From positions 1,240,001-1,304,000 of the forward strand of contig LR134136.1 in NCBI GenBank assembly GCA_900635495.1: a stretch of 64,000 nucleotides of DNA, given 5' to 3'. Origin of the DNA: Atlantibacter hermannii (GTDB lineage: Bacteria; Pseudomonadota; Gammaproteobacteria; Enterobacterales; Enterobacteriaceae). A program made the position numbers and the translations under genes. Positions 1-9,159 of the stretch are shown piece by piece; positions within the stretch are counted from its first letter, which is position 1, and each line of letters begins with the position of its first letter. The notes below the pieces were generated by a model that worked only from the letters and a program-made list of their open reading frames with translations, was not told where the DNA came from and made no database searches.

Positions 1-136
1 TCTGGTGATGCTGCCAGGCGCCGATAGCGGAGTAAACGAAGCGGCCAAAAAGAAACACGAAACTAATTAATAAGATAATGCGCGTCATTCGATTGTTGAA
101 TCGATGTCGTTTTCGCATACTGGTGGCCTGACTCAC
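1..136 (-). CDS. yfgG: YfgG, small membrane-anchored protein (3' end cut by window)
   Basis: The minus strand reads VSQATSMRKRHRFNNRMTRI followed by a hydrophobic stretch (IILLISFVFLFGRFVYSAIG) and then AWQHHQ before running off the window. This matches the E. coli small protein YfgG nearly residue for residue. The start is a GTG at 136, preceded by an AAAGGAAAA ribosome site. The layout is a basic N-terminus followed by one membrane helix, so the protein is probably inserted in the inner membrane. In E. coli it also lies beside pdeF. Roughly the last 20 residues of the 63-residue family length are missing. In E. coli it has been linked to nickel and cobalt stress; nothing in this sequence tests that. 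Confidence 0.85.
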   Translation of the reverse strand, partial: MSQATSMRKRHRFNNRMTRIILLISFVFLFGRFVYSAIGAWQHHQ

Positions 137-343
137 GCCATTTTCCTTTAAGTTTACCCGTCAACCGCGGGCGACGAACTTATTAAGTCATAGCCGGGGG
201 ATTAGGTCAATTAATCATCATGTAAAATTTCTGACATTCTTATTTGTGTGGGTTATTGATATGATGTTTGCATTCTCTCGATGTATCATAAGTGACTAAT
301 TTTTAAAAAATAACGGCGGCTGATAGAGGCTTTTTCATGTCAT

Positions 344-357
344 TTGACCCACATCAA
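344..357 (+). promoter_or_regulatory. FNR box upstream of pdeF
   Basis: TTGACCCACATCAA matches the FNR consensus TTGAT-N4-ATCAA at nine of ten defined positions. Its centre is 350.5, and a -10-like TATCTA lies at 375-380, which puts the start of transcription near 387-392. That is the spacing of a class II FNR-activated promoter. E. coli pdeF (yfgF) is an anaerobically expressed gene, which agrees. The rest of the 137-489 interval holds no gene and must contain the divergent yfgG promoter. Confidence 0.7.
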
Positions 358-489
358 GAGACAAGCTGTTATCCTATCTAAAATTTGCGTCACTTCTGCT
401 CGCATCAAACTCCGCTGGCAGCGTTAACGGTTGGTTGGATGCCTGCCTCTTTTTTCCCTTCGGATGACGGGATTGTTTTTCGGGCATCT

Positions 490-2720
490 ATGCATCTGGT
501 TACCTGGTACCAACAACATAAAGATAAATGGTGGTGTTTGCCGCTGTTTCTCCCGCTGATATTACTTCCCATTGCCAGATTAGCGAATATCCACGCTCAG
601 ATTGGCGAAGGTGTCGTCGTCCTCTATTTTCTGCCGCTGGCATTGATGATTACCCTGATGCTGTTTTTCGGCTGGGCAGCAATACCGGGGATGATTCTGG
701 CGATTATCCTGAACTATCGCCACAATGTCGGGTTTCTCGACCTGTCTGTGACCATAATTCATTTTCTGTTATCGGTGATCGTCAGTTGGGGCGGTTACAG
801 GGTATTCGAAACCCGGCGTTTCGCGACGTCATACGGACTGGGCAAGGTGAATATCCAGCGAATGTTCTGGCTGGTATTTTGCAATGCGTCGGTTTTTATG
901 ATGTTTTACCAGTTCGCCAGCTTCTTTGGTCTTTACGATACGACCGCCAGCCTGATCGGTGAAAACCCGTTCAATATCCGTGCGCTGGTCAACTATCAGG
1001 GCGTGCTGGTGGGATGCCTGACGGGCGTGCCGCTGTGTTATCTGGTGATCCGCGCTATTCGTCATCCACGATATCTGCGTGCTTTTTTCTCGCAAATGAA
1101 ACGCCAGTGCGATGTGCGAGTGAAACGTGCTGAAGTGGTTCTGTGGTTTTTCATTCTGGCCGTAATGGTCTCGTTACTCCTGACCGTGCCGGGGGGAGAA
1201 AAATACTTCTCTTTTTACCACCAGTTATACCCTCTCTTTACTGCTGCCAGTTATGCTGTGGGGCGCGATTCGCTTCGGCTATCTGTTTATTTCCCTCGTC
1301 TGGAGCCTGCTGCTGCTCCTGCTTTGCCATTATTACGAGCGATATTTACCCCCTTCGCCGGGTTCTGAATTGCAAATCGTCATTAGTTCTTCCTGTTATT
1401 TTGTTTATTCGCTGACGATTATGGTGATGGGCAAAGTCGCTACCTGGCAGCGCAATATCTACAATCGCAGTAAGCGTCTGGCCTACATTGATCCGCTGGT
1501 TCATATGCCTAATTTACGGGCGTTAAATCACGATCTCGGGAAATATCCATGGTCGATGCTGTGCTTTTTGCGGGTGCCGGAACTGGAACTGTTAGGGCGT
1601 CATTATGGCGTAAGTCTGCGCATTCACTATAAACAGCAGCTGGCCAGTTGGTTGCGTGAAGAATTAAACGAGGATGAATTAGCCTATCAACTCTCCGGCC
1701 ATGATTTGGTTATTCGACTGAATACCCAAAACCACGAAGAGCGCATTACAAAAATTCATGAAAAAGTGAATGCGTTTCGCCTGATCTGGGACGGCATGCC
1801 CATCCAGCCGCAGGTTGGTATCAGCTACTGTTTTCTCCGTTCACCGGTTAATCATTTGCATATTTTACTGGGAGAAATGAGCTCGATTGCCGATGTGTCG
1901 CTGTCGACGCATCATCCGGAAAGTTTGCAACGCCGCGGTGGAAATCATCTGCAACGTACGGTGAAAACCAAAGTTGAAATGATGAACCGGCTACAAATTG
2001 CGCTTGATAACGATCAGTTCCGTCTGTTGATCCAGCGGGTGGAAGGCGTGCGTGGCGACTGTTATTACGAAGTGCTGCTGCGCATGTTGAATGAAAAAGG
2101 GGAATTGTTAATGCCGGCCGATTTTCTGCCGGTCGCCAGTGAATTTGGTTTTTCCTCGCGTATCGATTTATGGGTGCTGGAAAAAGCGTTGAGCTTTATT
2201 GATCACCATCGCTCCGTGCTGCCCGGCTATCGCTTTGCCATCAATTTAACCCCATCTTCCGTTTGTCGCGTGCCTTTTGCGGGTGAAGTTAAAGCGCTGC
2301 TGGCGAAATATCAGGTTGAGCCCCTGGCAGCTTATTTTTGAAGTCACGGACAGCCAGTCGCTGTCGAATATCGATCAGGTTAATCTCACGCTGACAGCCT
2401 TACGTAATTTAGGCTGCCGTATTGCGATTGATGATTTTGGTACCGGCTATTCCAGCTACGCCCGTTTTAGAAACCTCACCGCAGATATTCTGAAAATTGA
2501 TGGCAGTTTTGTGCGCAATCTATTATCCAGCAGTATGGACTATCAAATTGTGGCATCGATCTGCACCCTGGCGCGGATGAAAAATATGCAGGTCGTGGCG
2601 GAATATGTGGAAAGCGAAGAGGTGAGAAAAGCCCTGTTGACGCTCGGTATCGATTACCAACAGGGCTATTTTATTAGCAAACCAGAGCCGATTGAGAGCC
2701 TGGTGACATCCGCACGCTAA
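490..2720 (+). CDS. pdeF: PdeF (YfgF), anaerobic cyclic-di-GMP phosphodiesterase; two apparent frameshift errors
   Basis: This inner-membrane phosphodiesterase degrades cyclic di-GMP. The first 300 or so residues are hydrophobic segments. A degenerate GGDEF domain follows (YQLSGHDLVIRLN, without the GGDEF signature), then an EAL domain with EVL in place of EAL, AINLT, FEVTDS, AIDDFGTGYSS, LKIDGSF, VAEYVES and QQGY, so the metal and substrate residues are present. The reading frame changes twice. One extra base lies in the G6/A5 run at 1191-1203, and one extra C lies in the C4 run at 2321-2324. Removing them restores continuous similarity to the 747-residue E. coli protein. I chose the ATG at 490 because DKWWxLPLFLP aligns with the E. 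coli N-terminus and upstream codons would precede the predicted transcript start. The ribosome site is weak, so an ATG at 439 remains possible. Confidence 0.85.
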
Positions 2721-2734
2721 CGGCAAATATCGGC

Positions 2735-4282
2735 TTAGCCGTTAGCGGCGGCATCGGAAATGTGCTCTTCTTCAATAAGCAGTTTCCAGCCGGTTACTGA
2801 CTCCCAGTACTGCTGTTCACGTTCAAGATCCAGCAACACCAGCGCGTTCTGGCTGAACCAGCCGTTAGGGAAGCGCAGCGTCCAGTGATTATCATCCGTT
2901 TCCAGCACCAGCGTCGGCGGCGTGGTGGTGGACTGACGTTGATTGTTCAGCAACACGCCTAAACGGAACAGCTGTATCAGCGGCAGATACTGTTTTTTCT
3001 TGAACAGCGCGAAGCGCGGCAGTTCATCCAGTTTGATGGCTTTACGGTGATAGCGGACCAGGGTCGCCATCAGGGTCTGTTGCTCCTGATTAAAACCGGG
3101 CAGGTCGCTGTGTTGCAGAATATAGGCCGAGTGACGATGCAACCCGCTGTGATTGATGCTCAGGCCAACTTCGTGCAATAACGCCGCCCATTTCAGCAAT
3201 GCGGATAACTGTGGGTCCGCCAGTTTTGGCTGCTGGGCCTGCCACTGGTCGTACATTAGAGTGATGGTATCCAGCACCCGATGCGCCTGATCGCGATCAA
3301 TGTGGTATTGATTGGCCAGGCTTTGCGCCGTTCGGCTGCGGATATCCTGATGACGGAACCGGCCTTCCATTTCGTACAGCACCCCTTCGCGCAGGGCGCC
3401 ATCGGAAAGACGCAGCTCGCGTATTCCCAGCGCGTCAAAGACGCCGCACAGGATAGCCAGCCCCGGTACAAACACCGCTTTGCGTTCTTCAGACAGCCCC
3501 GGCAGGCTCAGTGCGTCGAAAGATTTGAATTTCAGCACCTCGGCACAGAGCATTTCCAGACGTTCAGGGGTAATCAGGCCGTCTTTTTCACCCATTTCCA
3601 GCAGCACTTCATGAGCCGCTTTGATTGACCCGGACGCGCCAAGCGCCACATTCCAGCCCTGAATTCGAAACTGCCAGGTCAGGTTTTCCAGCTTCTGTAC
3701 GGCGGCCAGCCGCGCACGACGGAAGTTTTCTGGGCTTATCACGCGCTCCGGAAAGAATATTTGCCCAAAGCTCACGCAGCCCATGCGGCGGCTTTCGACC
3801 AGTTTGGGTTCGAAGTCTTCACCGATAACCAGCTCCGTGGAACCCCCGCCAATGTCGATTACCAGCTTGCGGCCTTTTTCCGGTTGGGTATGCTCCACGC
3901 CCATAAAAATCAGGCGCGCTTCTTCATTACCGGAAATGATTTCGATGGGATAGGGAATAACCTCTTTCGCCCGACGGAGAAATTCGCCGGCGTTCTGAGC
4001 CTGGCGAAGCGAATGCGTGCCGACGATACAGACGTTTTCCGCCGCAAAGCCCTGCAGGCGTTCCGCGAACAGCGATAAACAGTTCAGGCCGCGCTCCATG
4101 GCTTCTTCACTGAGAATATTGTTGGCATCCAGACCATCTGCCAGATGGACGCGCTGTTTTAGCCGCCCGATGATTTGCATTGCGCCGTCAACCACGCGGG
4201 CAATCACCATATGGAAGCTGTTGGAGCCAAGATCGACCGCAGCGAACTCCTGCGGCCGTGGAGCGTTTTGAGTAATTGGCAT
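2735..4282 (-). CDS. ppx: Exopolyphosphatase / guanosine pentaphosphatase
   Basis: This enzyme removes terminal phosphates from polyphosphate chains and converts pppGpp to ppGpp. It is 515 residues long, against 513 in E. coli. The N-terminal ASKHA fold shows AAVDLGSNSFHMVIARV at about 15-31 and the second phosphate-binding loop VIDIGGGSTELVIGE at about 141-155. The C-terminal HD-like region holds LLKWAALLHEVGLSINHSG. It follows ppk after only three bases on the same strand, so the two are co-transcribed. The polymer-making and polymer-degrading enzymes are therefore made together, as in E. coli. Confidence 0.97.
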   Translation of the reverse strand: MPITQNAPRPQEFAAVDLGSNSFHMVIARVVDGAMQIIGRLKQRVHLADGLDANNILSEEAMERGLNCLSLFAERLQGFAAENVCIVGTHSLRQAQNAGEFLRRAKEVIPYPIEIISGNEEARLIFMGVEHTQPEKGRKLVIDIGGGSTELVIGEDFEPKLVESRRMGCVSFGQIFFPERVISPENFRRARLAAVQKLENLTWQFRIQGWNVALGASGSIKAAHEVLLEMGEKDGLITPERLEMLCAEVLKFKSFDALSLPGLSEERKAVFVPGLAILCGVFDALGIRELRLSDGALREGVLYEMEGRFRHQDIRSRTAQSLANQYHIDRDQAHRVLDTITLMYDQWQAQQPKLADPQLSALLKWAALLHEVGLSINHSGLHRHSAYILQHSDLPGFNQEQQTLMATLVRYHRKAIKLDELPRFALFKKKQYLPLIQLFRLGVLLNNQRQSTTTPPTLVLETDDNHWTLRFPNGWFSQNALVLLDLEREQQYWESVTGWKLLIEEEHISDAAANG

Positions 4283-4285
4283 AGA

Positions 4286-6346
4286 TTATTCTGGCTGTTC
4301 GAGTGATTTAATGTATTCGTAAATCGCCATCTGGGCGCGCAACTTGCGACGGTTGCCGCGCGGGACATAGCGGTTACTCAGTTCTTTGTCCATGTAGCGT
4401 GCTTTTACCGTATCGTTAAACAACAAATCAAGAATATCGAGGATGCGTTGTTTCAGTCTGGGATCGAGCAGCGGCGTCGCCACCTCAATACGGTAATCGA
4501 TATTGCGCGTCATCCAGTCCGCGGACGAGAGAAAGACCTTCTTATCACCGCCGTTTTCAAACACATAGACACGATCGTGTTCGAGGAAACGGTCAACAAT
4601 GCTGATAACTTTCACGTTATCACTGATGCCTTCCAGTTGCGGGATCAGCGAACACATACCACGAATCAGCAAATTCACCGGCACGCCGGAGCTGGACGCC
4701 GCATATAAGCGATCCACCAGGCCTTTATCCACCAGGTTATTAAGCTTCAACGTGATACCGGAAGGCTGACCGTTCTGAGCATTGGCGATCTCTTTATCGA
4801 TCATCTCATACAGCAGACGACGTGAGTTCTGTGGGGAAACCAGCAGATAATCGAACGTGACCGGGCGATACGGGTTTTCAATAAAGTTAAACACCCGGCG
4901 CACTTCGTTAGTGATGCGTGCATCAGCAGTCAGTAATGAATAGTCGGTATAAAGGCGGGCGGTTTTTTCATTAAAGTTGCCGGTGCCGATATGCGCGTAC
5001 CGTACCACTTCTTCGCCTTCTTTACGGGAGATCAGGAACAGCTTGGCGTGAATTTTCAGGCCGGGCGCAGAGAAGATAACGTGTACGCCCGCCTCGGTAA
5101 GCCGTTTCGCCCAGTGGATATTCGCTTCTTCGTCAAACCGCGCCTGCAACTCCACGACTACAGTGACTTTTTTACCGTTATGCGCGGCGTGGATCATCGC
5201 GTCGATGATGCGCGAATCTTTCGCGACACGATAGATGTTGATTTTGATCGCCAGCACGCTCGGGTCGAAGGACGCCTGGCGCAGCAGCTCCAGCACATGT
5301 TCAAAGGTGTGATAAGGATAATAGAGCAGCACATCGCGCTCGCGAATGGCATCGAAGCCGTTGCGGAATTTATCAAACCAGATATGGCGCAGGCGCGGGA
5401 GCGGTTTGTTCACCAGATTGGCTTTACCCACGTTCGGGAAGCTGATGAAGTCCTTAAAGTTGTGGTAACGCCCGCCCGGCACGATGGAGTCGTAGCGAGA
5501 AATGGATAATTTCTGACGCAGCATTTCCACCATCGCGTCAGGCATGTCGCGCTGATAGACAAAGCGCACTGGCTCCGCCGTCAGGCGCTGTTTCAGGCTG
5601 GAAGACATCAGTTCCAGCAGGCTGGATTCCATCTCATGAACCAGGTCATATTCGGCGTCGCGGGTCATTTTCATCGAATACGCGTTAAGCGCGTCATAAT
5701 CGAAGAAGCCTTTAAAAATATCGTCGAGACAGAAGCGCAGAATGTTATCAAGCAGGATCATCGGCTTGCGGCGGCGCGGCGTTTCCGGCGGCAAATTCAC
5801 AAAGCGCGGGACTTTATCGGAGGGAATTTCCAGCAGCGCATAACGTGTCTCATCGCCGCGAATGATTTCTACCGCCAGATAGGTGTAATCATCTTTTAAG
5901 AACTGCACCAGATCGGTATCGCGATACAGCAAAATAGGGGTGATATGCTGACGCAGATAGTGTTTGAAGTAGTGGCGCAGCCAGGTTTGCTGATTTTGTG
6001 AAAGCTGACGTTCGTTGATCAGGAATATTTGATTACGCGCCATTTCCAGCAGCAAATCGTTATACAGCCCGTCAAATTCCTGATCGGCCTTCAATACCCG
6101 TGACTGGATCTTGCCTAATAAATGACGCGAGTGGGAGGTTATTCCCTGTTCTTCGCTAATCAAAATGCGGCGTTTCAGTTCCGCGAAGCGAACCTTATAA
6201 AACTCATCAAGATTGTTGGAATAAATGCCCAGAAAACGCATCCGCTCAATCAACGGGTTGCTTTTATCCGCCGCTTCCTGCAGTACGCGCTCGTTAAACG
6301 ACAGCCAACTCAGCTCTTTCTCGATGTAAAGTTTTTCCTGACCCAT
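4286..6346 (-). CDS. ppk: Polyphosphate kinase 1
   Basis: Polyphosphate kinase makes long-chain polyphosphate from the gamma phosphate of ATP, reversibly, at the inner face of the membrane. The start is placed at MGQEKLYIEKELSWLSFNER, as in E. coli. An upstream in-frame extension of 18 residues is possible, but the GGAGT ribosome site lies about 13 bases before the chosen ATG. This gives 686 residues, close to the 688 of E. coli. The autophosphorylated histidine is in APGLKIHAKLFLI (about residue 433) and the second essential histidine is in FLEHDRVYVF (about 590). It is the first gene of the ppk-ppx operon. Confidence 0.97.
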   Translation of the reverse strand: MGQEKLYIEKELSWLSFNERVLQEAADKSNPLIERMRFLGIYSNNLDEFYKVRFAELKRRILISEEQGITSHSRHLLGKIQSRVLKADQEFDGLYNDLLLEMARNQIFLINERQLSQNQQTWLRHYFKHYLRQHITPILLYRDTDLVQFLKDDYTYLAVEIIRGDETRYALLEIPSDKVPRFVNLPPETPRRRKPMILLDNILRFCLDDIFKGFFDYDALNAYSMKMTRDAEYDLVHEMESSLLELMSSSLKQRLTAEPVRFVYQRDMPDAMVEMLRQKLSISRYDSIVPGGRYHNFKDFISFPNVGKANLVNKPLPRLRHIWFDKFRNGFDAIRERDVLLYYPYHTFEHVLELLRQASFDPSVLAIKINIYRVAKDSRIIDAMIHAAHNGKKVTVVVELQARFDEEANIHWAKRLTEAGVHVIFSAPGLKIHAKLFLISRKEGEEVVRYAHIGTGNFNEKTARLYTDYSLLTADARITNEVRRVFNFIENPYRPVTFDYLLVSPQNSRRLLYEMIDKEIANAQNGQPSGITLKLNNLVDKGLVDRLYAASSSGVPVNLLIRGMCSLIPQLEGISDNVKVISIVDRFLEHDRVYVFENGGDKKVFLSSADWMTRNIDYRIEVATPLLDPRLKQRILDILDLLFNDTVKARYMDKELSNRYVPRGNRRKLRAQMAIYEYIKSLEQPE

Positions 6347-6401
6347 GACTACTGACACTCCGGTTATTTCATTCGGGACGTGGAAAATCCGTCTCGACAC
6401 T

Positions 6402-6454
6402 ATTATGGCGAGCTATGGCCTGTGATGTCCAACAGTGCCACAAAAGTATGACAG
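6402..6454 (-). promoter_or_regulatory. Possible PhoB box and -10 for ppk
   Basis: On the minus strand CTGTCAT (6448-6454) is followed four bases later by TTGTGGC (6437-6443), resembling the direct-repeat PhoB box CTGTCAT-N4-CTGTCAC. The first half is exact; the second matches four of seven. A CATAAT -10-like hexamer lies at 6402-6407. Phosphate-starvation control of ppk is known in related enterobacteria. The gap between box and -10 is longer than usual, so confidence is low. Confidence 0.35.
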
Positions 6455-6512
6455 TGGCATGAGCGCAATGACTTTTTTATAGCAGTAATCATCAACATGA
6501 GCGCTGCATGCG

Positions 6513-6544
6513 CCAAAATAAAAGGCCTGGTGATCACCAGGCCT
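6513..6544 (-). terminator. Rho-independent terminator of purMN
   Basis: A perfect 22-base palindrome at 6523-6544 (AGGCCTGGTGA and its complement) is followed on the minus strand by TTTTATTTT. It begins 25 bases after the purN stop and separates purMN from ppk-ppx on the same strand. Confidence 0.85.
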
Positions 6545-6569
6545 GATAAACAATACGCACGCGTCATAT

Positions 6570-7211
6570 TTACTCTTCGGAAGCGTAGCCCTGCGGGGGC
6601 AGGGGCTTACCATCCAGCCAGGCCTGGTTATCCTTCATGGCGAGACGGCCATCCATAAACCAGCTCACCACCAGCGGATAAATAGCGTGTTCCTGAGCCT
6701 GGACCCGGGCGGTGACATCCGCTTCTTCATCACCTTCGAAAACCGGCACCGTAGCCTGCAGGATCACCGGGCCGCCGTCGAGTTCGTCGGTGACGAAATG
6801 GACAGACGTACCATGCTCTTCATCGCCGTTTTCCAGCACCTGCCGGTGGGTGTGCAGGCCGGGATATTTCGGCAGCAGGGAAGGGTGGATATTGATTAGA
6901 CGCCCACGGTAATGCGCCACAAATGCCGGGCTCAGAATGCGCATATAACCCGCCAGGACCACAAGGTCGGGCGCATAGGCGTCGATTTCCAGCATGAGCT
7001 GACGATCAAACGCTTCACGGCTGGCGAACTGGCTGGCTGTTAATGCATGAGCGGGAATGCCCGCTTCCCGTGCGCGTTCAAGGCCGAACGCGTCGGCCTT
7101 ATTACTCAATACCGCACTGATGGTGCCGTTGATTTTCTTTTGCTGACAGGCATCGATAATCGCCTGCAAATTGCTTCCGTTGCCGGATATCAGCACCACA
7201 ATGTGTTTCAT
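6570..7211 (-). CDS. purN: Phosphoribosylglycinamide formyltransferase 1 (folate-dependent)
   Basis: PurN transfers the formyl group of 10-formyltetrahydrofolate to GAR, the third step of de novo purine synthesis, in the cytoplasm. It is 213 residues long (212 in E. coli). The phosphate-binding N-terminus VVLISGNGSNLQAIIDAC is present. The catalytic Asn/His motif is in LINIHPSLLPKYPG (about 105-118), and the catalytic aspartate is in HFVTDELDGGPVILQ (about 140-154). Its ATG overlaps the purM stop by one base (TAATG), which indicates translational coupling. Confidence 0.98.
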   Translation of the reverse strand: MKHIVVLISGNGSNLQAIIDACQQKKINGTISAVLSNKADAFGLERAREAGIPAHALTASQFASREAFDRQLMLEIDAYAPDLVVLAGYMRILSPAFVAHYRGRLINIHPSLLPKYPGLHTHRQVLENGDEEHGTSVHFVTDELDGGPVILQATVPVFEGDEEADVTARVQAQEHAIYPLVVSWFMDGRLAMKDNQAWLDGKPLPPQGYASEE

Positions 7212-8248
7212 TACTCAATAACCACGCGTTGTTCGGAATCAGTGGCGTTGATGATACCGATTTTCCACGCCTTTTCACCAAGGGCATTGAGTAAAGAAAT
7301 CGCTTTTTCGGACTCGCTCGCAGGCAGGGCGATAACCATCCCGACGCCGCAGTTAAAGGTGCGATACATCTCGTGTTTACTGACGTTCCCCGCTTGCTGC
7401 ATCCAGTTGAACACCGCCGGCCATTGCCAGGACGACTCGTCAATAACGGCCTGGGTGTTATCAGGCAGTACGCGCGGGATGTTTTCCCAGAAGCCGCCGC
7501 CGGTCAGGTGGGCAATCGCGTGCACATCGACTTTTTCGATCAGTTCCAGAATGGATTTCACGTAAATGCGGGTCGGGGCCAGCAGGTGATCCGCCAGCGT
7601 TTTGTCTTCCAGTTGTGTGGTCAGCGGATCGCAACCGCTCACCTCAACGATTTTACGCACCAGCGAATAGCCGTTGGAGTGTGGGCCACTGGAGGCCAGC
7701 GCAATCAGCACATCGCCATCGGCGACTTTGGACCCGTCGATAATTTCTGACTTCTCAACAACGCCAACGCAAAAGCCCGCAACATCGTAATCTTCACCGT
7801 GATACATGCCCGGCATTTCCGCCGTTTCGCCGCCGACCAGCGCACAACCGGACTGCAGGCAGCCTTCGGCGATGCCGCTGATTACGCTGGCTGCGGTATC
7901 CACGTCCAGTTTGCCGGTAGCGTAGTAGTCGAGGAAAAACAGCGGTTCCGCGCCCTGTACCACCAGATCGTTAACGCACATGGCCACCAGATCGATGCCG
8001 ATCGTGTCGTGACGTTTTAAATCCATCGCCAGACGCAGCTTTGTGCCGACACCGTCGGTGCCCGATACCAGAACCGGCTCGCGGTATTTCTGCGGCAGCG
8101 CGCACAGCGCACCGAATCCACCCAGTCCACCCATCACTTCAGGACGGCGCGTTTTTTTCACTACGCCTTTAATACGGTCGACCAGAGCATTGCCTGCATC
8201 AATATCAACGCCGGCATCTTTATAGCTGAGAGAGGTTTTATCGGTCAC
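7211..8248 (-). CDS. purM: Phosphoribosylformylglycinamidine cyclo-ligase (AIR synthetase)
   Basis: PurM closes the imidazole ring, converting FGAM to aminoimidazole ribonucleotide with ATP, the fifth step of purine synthesis. It has 345 residues, the E. coli length. MTDKTSLSYKDAGVDIDAGN at the N-terminus, GGFGALCALP and the glycine-rich VSGTDGVGTKLRLAMDL are typical of the PurM/HypE/SelD/ThiL superfamily. It is the first gene of purMN, divergent from upp, with a PurR operator in front. Confidence 0.98.
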   Translation of the reverse strand: MTDKTSLSYKDAGVDIDAGNALVDRIKGVVKKTRRPEVMGGLGGFGALCALPQKYREPVLVSGTDGVGTKLRLAMDLKRHDTIGIDLVAMCVNDLVVQGAEPLFFLDYYATGKLDVDTAASVISGIAEGCLQSGCALVGGETAEMPGMYHGEDYDVAGFCVGVVEKSEIIDGSKVADGDVLIALASSGPHSNGYSLVRKIVEVSGCDPLTTQLEDKTLADHLLAPTRIYVKSILELIEKVDVHAIAHLTGGGFWENIPRVLPDNTQAVIDESSWQWPAVFNWMQQAGNVSKHEMYRTFNCGVGMVIALPASESEKAISLLNALGEKAWKIGIINATDSEQRVVIE

Positions 8249-8303
8249 TGCACAATCCCCACGCGGTTGCGGTAGTAAGAAAACGCGGCAATTCTAACAG
8301 TGC

Positions 8304-8319
8304 AGGCAAACGTTTGCGA
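8304..8319 (-). promoter_or_regulatory. PurR operator of purMN
   Basis: AGGCAAACGTTTGCGA contains the perfect palindrome GCAAACGTTTGC at 8306-8317, the core of the PurR operator consensus ACGCAAACGTTTNCNT. It lies 56 bases upstream of the purM start, where the E. coli purMN operator is also found, so purine excess should repress purMN. Confidence 0.88.
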
Positions 8320-8420
8320 GCCCCTTGTTTCGTGCCCTTAAAATCTGCCAGGATAGATTGATTCCAGTTCGGTTGATCCTGATCATGACCATTAGATATG
8401 GCGCAGCGGCGAAAAAGCGG

Positions 8421-8442
8421 TATAATCCGGCGATTTTTTTTG
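8421..8442 (+). promoter_or_regulatory. upp promoter -10 with UTP-sensing initially transcribed T-run
   Basis: A consensus TATAAT lies at 8421-8426. The probable start bases G8432 and A8433 are followed directly by eight Ts (8434-8441) and a G. This GATTTTTTTTG arrangement is the one described at E. coli upp and codBA, where high UTP promotes stuttering (reiterative addition of U) and abortive transcripts. I see no good -35 hexamer at 16-18 bases. The spacing and the T-run are visible; the regulation is inferred from E. coli. Confidence 0.75.
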
Positions 8443-8471
8443 TGGCTGCCACCTTTCTGGGGAGAAAGAGT

Positions 8472-9098
8472 ATGAAGATCGTGGAAGTGAAACACCCACT
8501 CGTCAAACACAAGCTCGGGCTGATGCGTGAAAATGATATTAGCACCAAGCGCTTTCGTGAACTGGCCTCGGAAGTGGGCAGCCTGCTGACCTATGAAGCG
8601 ACTTCCGACCTCGAAACCGAAAAAGTTACCATCGAAGGCTGGAACGGCCCGGTACAGGTCGAACAAATCAAAGGCAAAAAAATTACCGTGGTGCCGATTC
8701 TGCGTGCCGGTCTGGGCATGATGGAAGGTGTGCTGGAGCACGTACCGAGCGCGCGTATCAGCGTGGTTGGCATCTACCGTAATGAAGAAACGCTGGAGCC
8801 GGTCCCGTATTTCCAGAAACTGGTCTCCAACATCGACGAGCGTATGGCGCTGGTGGTTGACCCGATGCTGGCGACGGGCGGTTCGATGATCGCCACTATC
8901 GACCTGCTGAAAAATGCCGGTTGCCACAGCATTAAAGTGCTGGTGCTGGTCGCCGCGCCGGAAGGTATCGCCGCGCTGGAAAAAGCGCACCCGGACGTGG
9001 AACTCTACACCGCCTCCATCGACCAGGGATTGAACGAGCACGGATACATCATTCCGGGTCTCGGCGATGCCGGCGACAAGATTTTTGGTACTAAATAA
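8472..9098 (+). CDS. upp: Uracil phosphoribosyltransferase
   Basis: Upp salvages uracil by joining it to PRPP to make UMP. It has 208 residues from the ATG at 8472, which follows a GGGAGAAAGAG ribosome site; in-frame upstream codons are not supported. The PRPP-binding loop is VVDPMLATGGSMIATIDLLK (about 127-146), and the uracil-binding C-terminus is GYIIPGLGDAGDKIFGTK. It precedes the uracil permease gene uraA on the same strand, so uptake and phosphoribosylation are paired. Confidence 0.98.
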   Translation: MKIVEVKHPLVKHKLGLMRENDISTKRFRELASEVGSLLTYEATSDLETEKVTIEGWNGPVQVEQIKGKKITVVPILRAGLGMMEGVLEHVPSARISVVGIYRNEETLEPVPYFQKLVSNIDERMALVVDPMLATGGSMIATIDLLKNAGCHSIKVLVLVAAPEGIAALEKAHPDVELYTASIDQGLNEHGYIIPGLGDAGDKIFGTK

Positions 9099-9114
9099 TT
9101 GAGATAAGCAAAAT

Positions 9115-9143
9115 AAGCCGACTTTGATAGTCGGCTTTTTTTT
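9115..9143 (+). terminator. Terminator after upp
   Basis: The stem AGCCGAC / GTCGGCT, with loop TTTGATA, is followed by eight Ts. It lies 17 bases after the upp stop. Read-through to uraA may still occur, as the two genes are functionally paired. Confidence 0.85.
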
Positions 9144-9159
9144 GGACATAGCCCGCCCT

